Shown: one piece after another, positions 16,049-24,415 of the stretch
Numbering within the stretch: position 1 is the first letter of the stretch
Layout: each line of letters opens with the position of its first letter
Source of the DNA: DASCNA01 sp036011305
Lineage (GTDB): Bacteria; Verrucomicrobiota; Lentisphaeria; Victivallales; GWF2-38-69
Reading direction: 5' to 3'
DNA length: 38,693 nucleotides
Assembly: GCA_036011305.1 (NCBI GenBank)
Contig: DASCNA010000011.1
Location: forward strand, 1 to 38,693
Translations under genes and position numbers: made by a program
The notes under the pieces: model-generated
Seen by the model: only the letters and a program-made list of their open reading frames with translations
Databases searched by the model: none
What the model was told of the DNA's origin: nothing

Positions 16049-17161
16049 ATGAAAATAGATAAAGAATTTATAGACAATATACTGGAAGAAGCTATCAATA
16101 TACAGAAGATAGCTTCTCCGACATTTAATGAAAAAAAAAGAGCAGAATATGTTGTTAACAGTTTTTCAAATAATGGTTTAAAGAATGTTACAATCGATAC
16201 ACTGAATAATGTTATTTCATGCAGACCTGGCGGAAATGGAAAATCAGTTCTTGTTTCGGCTCATCTGGATACCGTATTTCCTATTGGAACAGATCTAAAA
16301 GTAACAAGAAAAAATGGAAAAATACTCGGTCCTGGTATAGGAGACAATTCACTTGGAGTAGGAAGCTTGATAGGTCTGCAAAAAATATTGAATAAACTAA
16401 ATATTAATCTTCCAGGTGATTTATATATTGTAGCTAACTCATGTGAAGAAGGTTTGGGGGATCTTAAAGGTATAAGAGAGGTTATAAATAAAATCGTGAA
16501 TAAAATATCAACTGTTATTGCTCTGGAAGGTTCAGGATATGACCGATTAACCTATAGTGGAATAGGCTCTCGTCGATATAAAGTGTCAATAAAATCACCC
16601 GGTGGACACAGTTGGGGTGATTTCGGAAGTGAAAGTGCTGTTCATCATTTGGTAAATTTAGGTTCAAAACTTACTCAGCTAAAAGTTCCGCATAAACCTA
16701 AAACAACTTTCAATATCGGTACTATTAACGGAGGTGTCTCTGTTAATACAATTGCTGAAGAAGCCTCTCTTTTACTTGATCTTCGTTCTGAGTCTAAACC
16801 TGATCTGGACAATCTGGTAAATCAGGTTGAAACAATATTCAACTCTTATGAATACAAGAACTCATGTTTATCCTATGAAGTTGTAGGGAACCGTCCAGTT
16901 GGAAAACTAAATAACTGTGATCCATTAGTCAAAATTGCAAAAAAAGTTTACGCAGAATTCGGTGTCTTAAATCCAGATATATCACCATCTTCTACAGACA
17001 TAAATCTCCCTCTCTCTCTAGGTTATCCCTCGATCTGCATAGGACTTACTAAAGCAAAAAATGTTCATAAAAAAAATGAATACATTGAAATTGAACCATT
17101 TTACAATGGATTCAGAAGATTAGTTCAGCTATTAATGAATGTTTTTGAACAAACAGATTAA
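16049..17161 (+). CDS. M20-family metallopeptidase
   Basis: A 370-residue di-zinc amidohydrolase. The ligands and catalytic residues are H72 and D74 in SAHLDTVFP, D99 in GIGDNS, E133-E134 in SCEEGLGD and a late His in KNVHKKNEY. A dimerisation lid domain (SIKSPGGHSWGDFG onward) sits in the middle, as in PepT/CPG2-type enzymes. It would release amino acids from peptides or N-acyl amino acids in the cytosol. It lies 42 bases after the LUD gene. With the racemase and acetyltransferase this points to salvage of modified or D-amino-acid peptides, which is inference. No clear ribosome site. Confidence 0.88.
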   Translation: MKIDKEFIDNILEEAINIQKIASPTFNEKKRAEYVVNSFSNNGLKNVTIDTLNNVISCRPGGNGKSVLVSAHLDTVFPIGTDLKVTRKNGKILGPGIGDNSLGVGSLIGLQKILNKLNINLPGDLYIVANSCEEGLGDLKGIREVINKIVNKISTVIALEGSGYDRLTYSGIGSRRYKVSIKSPGGHSWGDFGSESAVHHLVNLGSKLTQLKVPHKPKTTFNIGTINGGVSVNTIAEEASLLLDLRSESKPDLDNLVNQVETIFNSYEYKNSCLSYEVVGNRPVGKLNNCDPLVKIAKKVYAEFGVLNPDISPSSTDINLPLSLGYPSICIGLTKAKNVHKKNEYIEIEPFYNGFRRLVQLLMNVFEQTD

Positions 17162-17234
17162 AACTTCATTTTAATCTAAATCCAGGCAGATAGTTAATAA
17201 ATATTATACCCCAGACAATATATAATAAATATAC

Positions 17235-17264
17235 AATAATTGCTATCATAGCATAGCAATTATT
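17235..17264 (+). terminator. Hairpin after the M20 peptidase gene
   Basis: AATAATTGCTAT (17235-17246) pairs perfectly over 12 bases with ATAGCAATTATT (17253-17264) around a 6-base loop. It lies 74 bases after the peptidase stop, is AT-rich, and has only a short T tail, so it is a weak or processing hairpin at the end of the run. Confidence 0.55.
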
Positions 17265-17371
17265 TATAACTGTTTATCTATGCTTAATTAATTTATTTTA
17301 TTTATACTTTTTGAAATTATGCTTAGTCTTGTCGTCAATATATCAGGCTAACTAATTGGAGAGGTTGCAAG

Positions 17372-17446
17372 ATGAAAACTGTAGCACATTTTACTGACTT
17401 AAAAGAGGAAAAACATCATAATTTTAAATTTTCTTTTACTAAATGA
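17372..17446 (+). CDS. Possible 24-residue small protein
   Basis: ATG at 17372 is preceded by GGAGAGG at a suitable distance and opens a short frame encoding a polar, histidine- and lysine-containing peptide that starts MKTVAHFTDLKEEKHH and ends in TGA. The good ribosome site is the only support. It may be a real microprotein, a leader peptide or the truncated start of a lost gene. The rest of 17265-17530 shows nothing else. Confidence 0.25.
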   Translation: MKTVAHFTDLKEEKHHNFKFSFTK

Positions 17447-17530
17447 ATACAAAAAACTAATACTTTTCTAAGGAATTTTTCTAAGTTTATGGACTTTAAT
17501 GAAATTTCAATTAGGTATATATTTAAATAA

Positions 17531-17884
17531 TTATTTTCTTCTAGGAAAGTAAATATAAGCATATATTGCAAATATAATCAAAACCAATATCTCCACACAA
17601 AACCATACCCCTTCAACAAAAGTGTTATCGTCTACTATTGGATGATTCCACTTTGTAAAAGGGTTAAAAAAGACTAGAAGTACGATAAAATACCACATGC
17701 TTGTCAGGCGTTTTGTTTTATAGGTATAATATATCAAAATAATTAACCCTGCAAGCAATAGGCTTTCACTCAATGTTGATGTAAGAAATGAAAAATAGCC
17801 TGATAAAAATAAAATACCTATTAGTATAGTAATACATAATACAATAAACGGATATTTTTCAGAAACGTAACTTTCTCTATTCAT
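17531..17884 (-). CDS. Small integral membrane protein, DUF6804-like
   Basis: 117 residues from the ATG at 17884 (a TTG nine bases earlier is in frame but less likely). Four membrane segments are visible: about 14-30 (FIVLCITILIGILFLSG), 37-53, 63-77 (WYFIVLLVFFNPF) and 90-112. The FFNPF after the third helix and the short four-helix layout remind me of the DUF6804 family. Function unknown. The ribosome site is poor. It is isolated on the minus strand. Confidence 0.65.
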   Translation of the reverse strand: MNRESYVSEKYPFIVLCITILIGILFLSGYFSFLTSTLSESLLLAGLIILIYYTYKTKRLTSMWYFIVLLVFFNPFTKWNHPIVDDNTFVEGVWFCVEILVLIIFAIYAYIYFPRRK

Positions 17885-18260
17885 ACTTATCAATTAAACA
17901 TCTTCAGTAATTTTATTATTCTCATTTTATCTATAAAAACATTAATTAGCAATAATCAATAAATAGGTATTGGTTTTGTTTGTTTGTTTTTAATTTAACG
18001 AAATATTTATAAAAAATTATTTTTTATTTTAAATAATTGTTGATGTTTCATTTCATTAGATTCTATTATTAAAATCACAAAATAGATGATTGGGGAGAAT
18101 CAAACAAGAATATTAAAATACTTAACAGTTTGATATACTGTTTAGCTGAGAAAATTTTACACTTATTTTGTTTTTATTTAATATTCGGGATAATACTATC
18201 TTCAACAGTAGCAGCTTTTATTTACAAGTATGACTTTATGAATTCATTTTAATAGGGAGA
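17885..18260. other. AT-rich intergenic region
   Basis: This stretch separates two divergent genes and is very AT-rich. One frame (from about 18073 to a TAA at 18250-18252) is open without ATG or GTG and encodes a membrane-like segment (IILSSTVAAFIYKYDF), with GGGGAG at 18092. It may be a decayed small membrane-protein gene. No RNA gene seen. Confidence 0.3.
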
Positions 18261-18356
18261 ATGAATAATAAAAAACGTATTATATATGTTTTTCTCACTA
18301 TTAATTTTTTTAATACAAAAACTATTAATAGAAAGGTAACTGGTAATAAGATATGA
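18261..18356 (+). CDS. Possible 31-residue leader ORF before the large exported protein
   Basis: ATG at 18261, directly after GGGAGA, opens a basic peptide (MNNKKRIIYVFLTINFFNTK, then ..NRKVTGNKI) that stops at TGA 18354-18356. It overlaps the ATG of the 916-residue gene as ATGA, which is typical for translational coupling. The ribosome site is rather close to the ATG. Base composition alone could produce such a frame by chance. Confidence 0.3.
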   Translation: MNNKKRIIYVFLTINFFNTKTINRKVTGNKI

Positions 18357-21103
18357 AAAAAACTTATTTCCTCATGGTTTTATTAACCACATTTTTTACG
18401 CTGAATTTATTCGTTTTTTCAGCAGAAGCCAAAGTTTCAAATGAAGCAATAGCTCCAGTAAAAATAGCTTTGCCGATTCCGGCAAAATGTGAAATGGTCG
18501 TAGGAGACAGCAGAGTAATTGATGTCTCATTTTATAGCGCTGATAACGATTTGAATAGTAGTGGTTATAAAACAGTCACAGAAAAAGGGATCCAATGGTC
18601 TACAAGTCCTGAAGGAATTATTTCTGTTGATCCTTACGGAAGAGTTAAAGCACTAAAACCTGGTATAGTAACAATTACAGCCAAATCAACGGCAAATCCT
18701 CAAGCTACTGCTGAAAAAACAATCACTGTTGTTTCAAACCCCACCATTGCTTCAGATTACCAGACTCCTGTAGTAAACTTTAATGGACAGCCAGCTCAAC
18801 CTGTAAATAACCTACAGAAAATAGTAGTAAGATACACAGATTCTCAGGTACAGACAAGTTCTGATATTCCTCAAATAGTTAAAGAAATATATAATGATCC
18901 AACACAATACCAGGATAAACACCTAAAAGTAACTGAAGGTAATGCTACATGGCAGATAGTAGATTTTGCCGATGGGAGTTCTGGAAAATATGTTTTAAGA
19001 ACTGATACACAAACTCCTGATAAAATAGCATATTTTGCAAATATTGATAAAACTCAATATTTCATGGGAAACAGATATTTACCAAATGACGGTAAAAGTC
19101 CTGTAGCAATCGTCAGTGACGGAAATAATGGAATCTGGGTTGTAGGCACAAAAACTACTGGTAACACAACGGCTGTGACTCATGTCGAAATGATAAAAAT
19201 GAGCTACACTCAAAAAGCCACAAATATGGTTGAGCAAACAGATAAAGATGTTTTGAGAATGGGTTTAGCATCAGGCTCTCATTGGGATGGTTCAAAGTGG
19301 ATACCTGAAATCTCAGATAATGACGGTCTATGGACCAGTATGTTCGGAGCAGGAGAATTAATGCGCTATGCTGTATTAAAAAAAGACGGTGCTCCTGCAG
19401 ACCAAGTAGCTGCTGCAAAAACAAGTGCATTTAAATCTTTAAAAGCTGTTTTACTTCTTGCCAATATTTCAGGAAGAACAGCTGTAGTAAACTCAAAAAT
19501 ACGTTATTTAACAAATACTTTTACCGGTCCTGGAAATAAATATTCTGAACTATATTTAAGATACGGAGCTGTTGCTGCGTTGGATAATTATGTTGGTAGC
19601 CCTGCTGATCATATGGGAACTTTCGGTGTTGATGCCGGAACTGATACTCCTAAATATGGCCATATCGGAGGAGTAAAAAGATTTACACTGGAAGGAATTA
19701 ATCCTGCAGACTGGATAGCAACCGGTAAACCAGCTACTACAAAACGTGTTCTAAAAGGTTTTATAGCAAGATCTTTCTGTATTCCTTCTGTAGAAAATGT
19801 ACCATATGGTGACGGACTTTTCATCCAAAGAGATGTAAGTCAAAACGGCACCCCTTATATAAATGGACAATATCAAAAAGTTCTCTCAGGAGCAGACAGA
19901 CTGTATGATTATACAAAAGATCAGCATCCTGTTCTAAAACTTGGCAATGAAGCAATTCCAAAAGTTCTTCAGGATGTATTAACACTAAATGGAAAACAAT
20001 ATGATGCAACTCAGGTAGCTTACAAAGGGGATACAAGTACTGACGAAATTATAGGACATCTTTTCATATATAAAATTGCATATGATGTTTTGAGCAACAG
20101 TAATCCTGAAGAAAAGGAATTAAAACAACTTGTTGTTAAAACAGTTACAAATCTTGCACAGCACTACATTGATAACGGATACAGCTTAGTGGACGCTACT
20201 GGAGAAGGAACCACCTGGGGAAAAACTACAAGAAATTATTTCAATAGTGATTTTACTTTGGAAGATAACTCTCTTAACTCATTAGTAGTATTAGATACAT
20301 TTAAACTGGCATATTATATGACAGGCCAAATTAAATGGGAAGATGAATACTTACTTCTCGCCAATCAAGTCCCATTTGAATATGCAAAACTGGCTGGCAC
20401 TTACTGGCCTCATTGGATGTGGATTAACCAAAATATTGACTATGAACCAAGCAGTAATCTGTACATGCTCGGTTCAGGTGCTTCACCTGTAGAAATGAGA
20501 AGACATGCTTTTTACTGCCTGAATCACTCAGATGAAGAAATGGCTATGCTTGGATATTATCTACTATTCCAAATGGAAACAAATAAAACTCTATTAAATG
20601 AATATAAAGTTGGGCTAAACGGGTGGTGGCAATCTATCTCAAGAAGCGAAAATCCTCTTTGGTATTATATATATCAGTTGGCTTATCCCAATACACCACA
20701 AAAAGATGCTTATGGAAACAGTCTTGTTAATACTGCATCCTGGGCATTAAGCCGTCATCCTGTTGATACTGTCGAATATCAGGCTTACATTCCTGGATCA
20801 AGATCAGATGTATTGAGAGATAACAGTCTCTCCATAAACCCCGATGTTGTTATAGGAGAAAGAACAAGTAAAACTGATACAGAAAATGCAGATATTCCAT
20901 TAGACAAAACATTGGATCCAAATTATAACCCTGCTAATATTTATCAAATAAAAGTATTGCCTCAGGATGAGCGTTCACTACACAAGTTCAATGGAACCAC
21001 TTTTACTGATATAAGCAGTTCAAACAGCAATGACACTGAACCTTCAACAACTTATACACTGCCATACTGGCTCGGACGTTATCACAATATGCTTTCATCA
21101 TAA
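18353..21103 (+). CDS. Exported protein: Big2 domain, propeller-like segment and alpha/alpha-toroid region
   Basis: A 916-residue protein with a signal peptide (residues 1-26, ending FSAEA). A Big2/Ig-like adhesion domain spans about 30-127 (WSTSPEGIISVDPYGRVKAL, then KPGIVTITAKST). Around 240-265 a blade-like motif (YLPNDGKSP, then GNNGIWVVGT) resembles the end of a regulator-type beta-propeller. From about 318 the sequence is helical with landmarks SDNDGLWTSMFGAGELMRYA, FIARSF, GDTSTDEIIGH (about 558) and DATGEGTTWG (about 614), as in (alpha/alpha) toroid proteins that resemble glycan-active enzymes. I infer a secreted or surface carbohydrate-related function. No anchor follows. It starts within the ATGA overlap and has a terminator behind it. 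Confidence 0.75.
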   Translation: MKKTYFLMVLLTTFFTLNLFVFSAEAKVSNEAIAPVKIALPIPAKCEMVVGDSRVIDVSFYSADNDLNSSGYKTVTEKGIQWSTSPEGIISVDPYGRVKALKPGIVTITAKSTANPQATAEKTITVVSNPTIASDYQTPVVNFNGQPAQPVNNLQKIVVRYTDSQVQTSSDIPQIVKEIYNDPTQYQDKHLKVTEGNATWQIVDFADGSSGKYVLRTDTQTPDKIAYFANIDKTQYFMGNRYLPNDGKSPVAIVSDGNNGIWVVGTKTTGNTTAVTHVEMIKMSYTQKATNMVEQTDKDVLRMGLASGSHWDGSKWIPEISDNDGLWTSMFGAGELMRYAVLKKDGAPADQVAAAKTSAFKSLKAVLLLANISGRTAVVNSKIRYLTNTFTGPGNKYSELYLRYGAVAALDNYVGSPADHMGTFGVDAGTDTPKYGHIGGVKRFTLEGINPADWIATGKPATTKRVLKGFIARSFCIPSVENVPYGDGLFIQRDVSQNGTPYINGQYQKVLSGADRLYDYTKDQHPVLKLGNEAIPKVLQDVLTLNGKQYDATQVAYKGDTSTDEIIGHLFIYKIAYDVLSNSNPEEKELKQLVVKTVTNLAQHYIDNGYSLVDATGEGTTWGKTTRNYFNSDFTLEDNSLNSLVVLDTFKLAYYMTGQIKWEDEYLLLANQVPFEYAKLAGTYWPHWMWINQNIDYEPSSNLYMLGSGASPVEMRRHAFYCLNHSDEEMAMLGYYLLFQMETNKTLLNEYKVGLNGWWQSISRSENPLWYYIYQLAYPNTPQKDAYGNSLVNTASWALSRHPVDTVEYQAYIPGSRSDVLRDNSLSINPDVVIGERTSKTDTENADIPLDKTLDPNYNPANIYQIKVLPQDERSLHKFNGTTFTDISSSNSNDTEPSTTYTLPYWLGRYHNMLSS

Positions 21104-21121
21104 GTAAAATTTGGTTATGTT

Positions 21122-21149
21122 AAGGCGTTTCTTTTGAAACGTCTTTTTT
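21122..21149 (+). terminator. Rho-independent terminator after the exported toroid protein
   Basis: AAGGCGTTTC (21122-21131) pairs with GAAACGTCTT (21136-21145), ten pairs with one G-U, around a TTTT loop. Six Ts (21144-21149) follow. Confidence 0.88.
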
Positions 21150-21246
21150 CATTTTTAAATACAAATTCAATCTTGTTACCTATATAATGCATGCTATTCT
21201 ACTTAATTAATTGAATGTATCAGAAATAATTAGCAGGAGAATTAAA

Positions 21247-21493
21247 ATGATTTTATTTAGAAAAAAAGCTTTTGCTGTTATTATTGCGTACATCTGCAAA
21301 CCGTTTATCACTCGGTGAATCTCGAATATATTTTTTACTATCTTCCTTTGCTCAGAATAAAATCTACTTACAATTGTCCTTGTATATTTTAAAAATCAGA
21401 TTTTCTACTGGATTTTTAAAGCGTATTTACATCCGTATTCCTAAAACTTCTGAGGCTGAGCACTGGAATTATTCAATTAGTTTCCTGAAATAG
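21247..21493 (+). pseudogene. Possible frameshifted gene remnant
   Basis: A very good start (GCAGGAG, then ATG at 21247) opens a short frame, MILFRKKAFAVIIAYICKPF, that stops at 21316-21318. A +1 frame that overlaps it stays open from 21272 to 21493 and ends with a protein-like stretch (IYIRIPKTSEAEHWNYSISF). This is what a single-base deletion in a coding sequence of about 80 residues would look like. I do not recognise either part. The 425-base gap 21104-21528 holds only this and the terminator. Confidence 0.35.
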
Positions 21494-21528
21494 GAAATAA
21501 AAAACTTACAAACAAAATTCGAGATAAA

Positions 21529-22761
21529 ATGAACAAAAATAAAATTAGATTTGATTTAATATTATTGCTTGGAATACTTTCCATGCTAACACCGATGGCA
21601 ATAGATATGTACATTCCAGCACTAGGAAAAATAGCATTTGATTTAAATAGTAACTCAACTCAAATACAATTCAGTTTGCAAACATATTTGATAGGATATG
21701 CTGCGGGGCAGTTTATATACGGTCCATTATCTGATAGCTTTGGACGACGTCCAATACTCATAATAGGCATAGCATTATTCATTATTACAAATATTTTTAT
21801 ATTCATGTGTTATAATGGATTATTTTTTAATATTTTACGAATATTTCAAGGTATTGGAGGTGCATCCGCATCAGTCATAAGTATAACGTTAGTCAAGGAC
21901 ATTTTTGACCGTGACAAATTCGCAAGAACTATGTCTATTATTTCATTGGTAATGTTGTGTGCACCAATAATTTCACCTACCATAGGCGCACATATTCTAA
22001 TTTGGTTCGGTTGGCGCTATATATTTGCACTGTTATGTATAATCTCACTAGTTGCATTAATTGCAATTCTATTAATTTTACCTGAAACACGAGCAAAAAA
22101 TAAAAGAAAAAAATTTGAATTTAACCAGTTATTAAACAATTATGGAATAGTAATCAAAAATAAAGTAGCATTATATTACATGCTGTGTAACGCCTTTGCC
22201 CTATCAGGAGTTTTCTGTTTTATAACTTCTGGTTCATTGGTATACAACAAAATCTATAGGCTATCTCCGGAAATAATAGGTTATCTATTCGGTATTAATA
22301 TTATATTTTCTTTTTTGTTTACTATTTTAAACAGTCATCTTGTATGCAAATTAGGCTCTAAAAATCTATTCATAATGGGGTTAACTATTCAATTAGTTTC
22401 AAGTATAACAATGTGTATATTCTACACACTACATATATTTGATATATATGGTTTTGTTATAGGCATAGGTTTTTATGTAGGAATAAATACAAGTATTTAC
22501 AGCAATGCAATTGCCTGTGCTCTGCAGGAGTTACCTTCAGAAATCACAGGTACTGCAGTAGCACTTTCCGGTGTATTATGTTTTTCAGTAGCACCAACAA
22601 TTGGCAGTTTGCTAGCTACTTTTCCTGTAAATTCTGCAATGCCTATGATTTTTGGTATGCTACTATGCAGCATCTGCTCTATTTCACTATATATACTGAC
22701 AGAAAAAAGAATAAAACTATCAGTTGTATTAAACTGGAAAAATATAATATTTATAAAATAA
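21529..22761 (+). CDS. MFS drug/metabolite exporter, Bcr/CflA family
   Basis: A 410-residue inner-membrane protein with about twelve hydrophobic helices. The N-terminal LTPMAIDMYIPALGKIAFDL and the loop 2-3 motif GPLSDSFGRRP are typical of the Bcr/CflA (DHA1) subgroup, proton-driven exporters of drugs, sulfonamides or dipeptides. A second conserved area, GIGGASASVISITLVKDIF, follows in helix 4. The aminotransferase gene starts 12 bases after its stop, so the two form a tight pair and the exporter may excrete an amine or amino acid linked to that enzyme, which is inference. The ribosome site is weak (GAGATA). Confidence 0.88.
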   Translation: MNKNKIRFDLILLLGILSMLTPMAIDMYIPALGKIAFDLNSNSTQIQFSLQTYLIGYAAGQFIYGPLSDSFGRRPILIIGIALFIITNIFIFMCYNGLFFNILRIFQGIGGASASVISITLVKDIFDRDKFARTMSIISLVMLCAPIISPTIGAHILIWFGWRYIFALLCIISLVALIAILLILPETRAKNKRKKFEFNQLLNNYGIVIKNKVALYYMLCNAFALSGVFCFITSGSLVYNKIYRLSPEIIGYLFGINIIFSFLFTILNSHLVCKLGSKNLFIMGLTIQLVSSITMCIFYTLHIFDIYGFVIGIGFYVGINTSIYSNAIACALQELPSEITGTAVALSGVLCFSVAPTIGSLLATFPVNSAMPMIFGMLLCSICSISLYILTEKRIKLSVVLNWKNIIFIK

Positions 22762-22773
22762 TAGGAGAAAAAA

Positions 22774-23883
22774 ATGAATATAGATAATTTTAAACTTGAG
22801 AGATATTTTGCAAAATACGAATTCAAAACAAAATATCTTTTATCATGTTCTGATTGTGACGGTTTCTCGTTAAAATATATTTTAAACTGCGCTTCTGACG
22901 GAGAACTTAACTTATGGAATTCGTTAACTTTTGGTTATACAGAATCATGCGGGCATCCATTATTAAGAGAGAGTATCAGCAAGCTATATAAGAAAATGAT
23001 GCCTGAAAACATTCTCGTTTCTTCTCCCGGTGAAGCAAATTTTATATTGATGAATCTTTTATTAAAACCATCAGATCATGTAATATGCATCTCTCCGAGT
23101 TATCAATCGCTTTATCAGGTGACTAAATCCATAGGCTGTCAGTTATCATACTGGAAACCAAATGTAAATACTTGGCATTATGATCCTAACGATCTAAAAA
23201 ATTTAGTGCAAAAAAATACTAAATTAATTATTATTAATTTCCCGCATAACCCAACAGGAGCATTTCCGTCAGAAAAAGAACTTTTAAGCATTGTAAAAAT
23301 AGCAAAAGATAAAGATATATATTTATTTTCTGATGAAATATATCATTTGCTTACTCTTGGCGACACAAAGGAAATTCCTCTTGTCTGTGATATTTATGAA
23401 AAAGGAATAAGTTTGTGGGGAATGGCAAAATCATTTGGATTAGCAGGTCTTAGAATTGGATGGCTTGCAAGTCAGGATATAGAACTGCTTGATAAAGTAG
23501 CTTCATTTAAAGACTATCTAACAATTTGCAACAGTGCACCGAGTGAAATATTGTCACTTATTGCCATTAATAATAAGAATGAGTTTATTATACCTAACTT
23601 AACTAAAATTCAAAAAAATATTGATTTATTCACCAAATTTAAAGAAGCACATCCAGATATTATTGATTTCATTCCACCAAAAGCAGGCTCAACTTGTTTT
23701 ACAAAATTAAATATACCTGATACAGCTATGGAGTTTAGCCAAAAATTAATAGAACAAACTGGGATAATGGTTGTACCATCTGAGTTATTTGAATATGGCA
23801 GTAAACATATAAGAATAGGATTCGGAAGAGATAACTTTCCTGAAATTTTAAATATTATGGACGAATATATAAATAATAGATAA
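22774..23883 (+). CDS. Class I/II PLP-dependent aminotransferase
   Basis: A 369-residue fold-type I enzyme. Visible features are NFPHNPTGAFPS, SDEIYHLL (Asp and Tyr contacting PLP), the Schiff-base lysine K219 in WGMAKSFGLAGLRIGW, and the C-terminal Arg in HIRIGFGRDNFPE that binds the substrate carboxylate. The N-terminal LERYFAKYEF with the compact length recalls the VioD/capreomycidine-synthase-like branch, but I cannot fix the substrate. A good ribosome site, TAGGAG, lies between it and the exporter gene, 12 bases upstream. The pair looks like a small biosynthesis-or-resistance operon. Confidence 0.88.
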   Translation: MNIDNFKLERYFAKYEFKTKYLLSCSDCDGFSLKYILNCASDGELNLWNSLTFGYTESCGHPLLRESISKLYKKMMPENILVSSPGEANFILMNLLLKPSDHVICISPSYQSLYQVTKSIGCQLSYWKPNVNTWHYDPNDLKNLVQKNTKLIIINFPHNPTGAFPSEKELLSIVKIAKDKDIYLFSDEIYHLLTLGDTKEIPLVCDIYEKGISLWGMAKSFGLAGLRIGWLASQDIELLDKVASFKDYLTICNSAPSEILSLIAINNKNEFIIPNLTKIQKNIDLFTKFKEAHPDIIDFIPPKAGSTCFTKLNIPDTAMEFSQKLIEQTGIMVVPSELFEYGSKHIRIGFGRDNFPEILNIMDEYINNR

Positions 23884-23989
23884 TCAATCAGTTCATATTC
23901 TTCGTATATAAACTCAGTATATGTGTTATATTAAGTTTATATACTTATTATAATAAACTTTCAAAACAAATGAATAAAAGAAAATCAAC

Positions 23990-24343
23990 ATGAAATTTCC
24001 GAAAGAAATTAAAGAAGCAATGCAGGAATGTATACTCAATGTTATATGGCCTAAAGAAGATATTATTGCATTTTTCAAAAAAAACGGCTGCAGTAAAACT
24101 GACTTAGTTCCTATTAGAAAATATAGTGATTTGACAAGACAGAAAATAGTACATCTAGTATTCAAACAACTATCAAAGAGATCTGATGAAGGATTAATGC
24201 CATTTACAGCTATGAATAGAGTGCTGCTCAACTGGAAACATTTTAATAAATATTACTTTGAAGAATTAAAAAAACTTAAAAGAGAAGATGCTGATAAAGC
24301 AATTTCAAACTTAGCTGAAGTACAGGATTACATCGAAGAATAA
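23990..24343 (+). CDS. 117-residue helical protein, unknown function
   Basis: An intracellular, charged, mainly helical protein. It begins MKFPKEIKEAMQECILNVIWPK and continues with FFKKNGC, SDLTRQKIVHLVFKQLSKR and a tryptophan-aromatic run (LLNWKHFNKYYFEELKKL). I have the impression of similar segments at the N-terminus of much larger proteins, some of them defence-related, so this may be a free-standing or truncated version; I cannot verify that. The ribosome site is poor. The inverted repeat at 24347-24413 follows immediately. Confidence 0.6.
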   Translation: MKFPKEIKEAMQECILNVIWPKEDIIAFFKKNGCSKTDLVPIRKYSDLTRQKIVHLVFKQLSKRSDEGLMPFTAMNRVLLNWKHFNKYYFEELKKLKREDADKAISNLAEVQDYIEE

Positions 24344-24347
24344 TTAT

Positions 24348-24412
24348 TAATTGTCAATTGTTAATTATTAATGACAATACAAATTTAATTTATAATTAAC
24401 AATTGACAATTA
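24348..24412. terminator. Bidirectional terminator formed by a perfect 20-base inverted repeat
   Basis: TAATTGTCAATTGTTAATTA at 24348-24367 and its exact reverse complement at 24393-24412 frame a 25-base loop (the match extends one base inward). Each arm is itself nearly palindromic around CAATTG. It lies between two convergent stop codons (24343 and 24416), and a T run (24411-24417) follows on the plus strand. It could also be a copy of a dispersed small repeat. Confidence 0.75.
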
Positions 24413-24415
24413 TTT

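Noticed and set aside
19155..20036. Minus-strand reading frames inside the large exported protein
   Set aside because: They run opposite to a gene with clear domain landmarks, have no ribosome sites and encode no recognisable protein.
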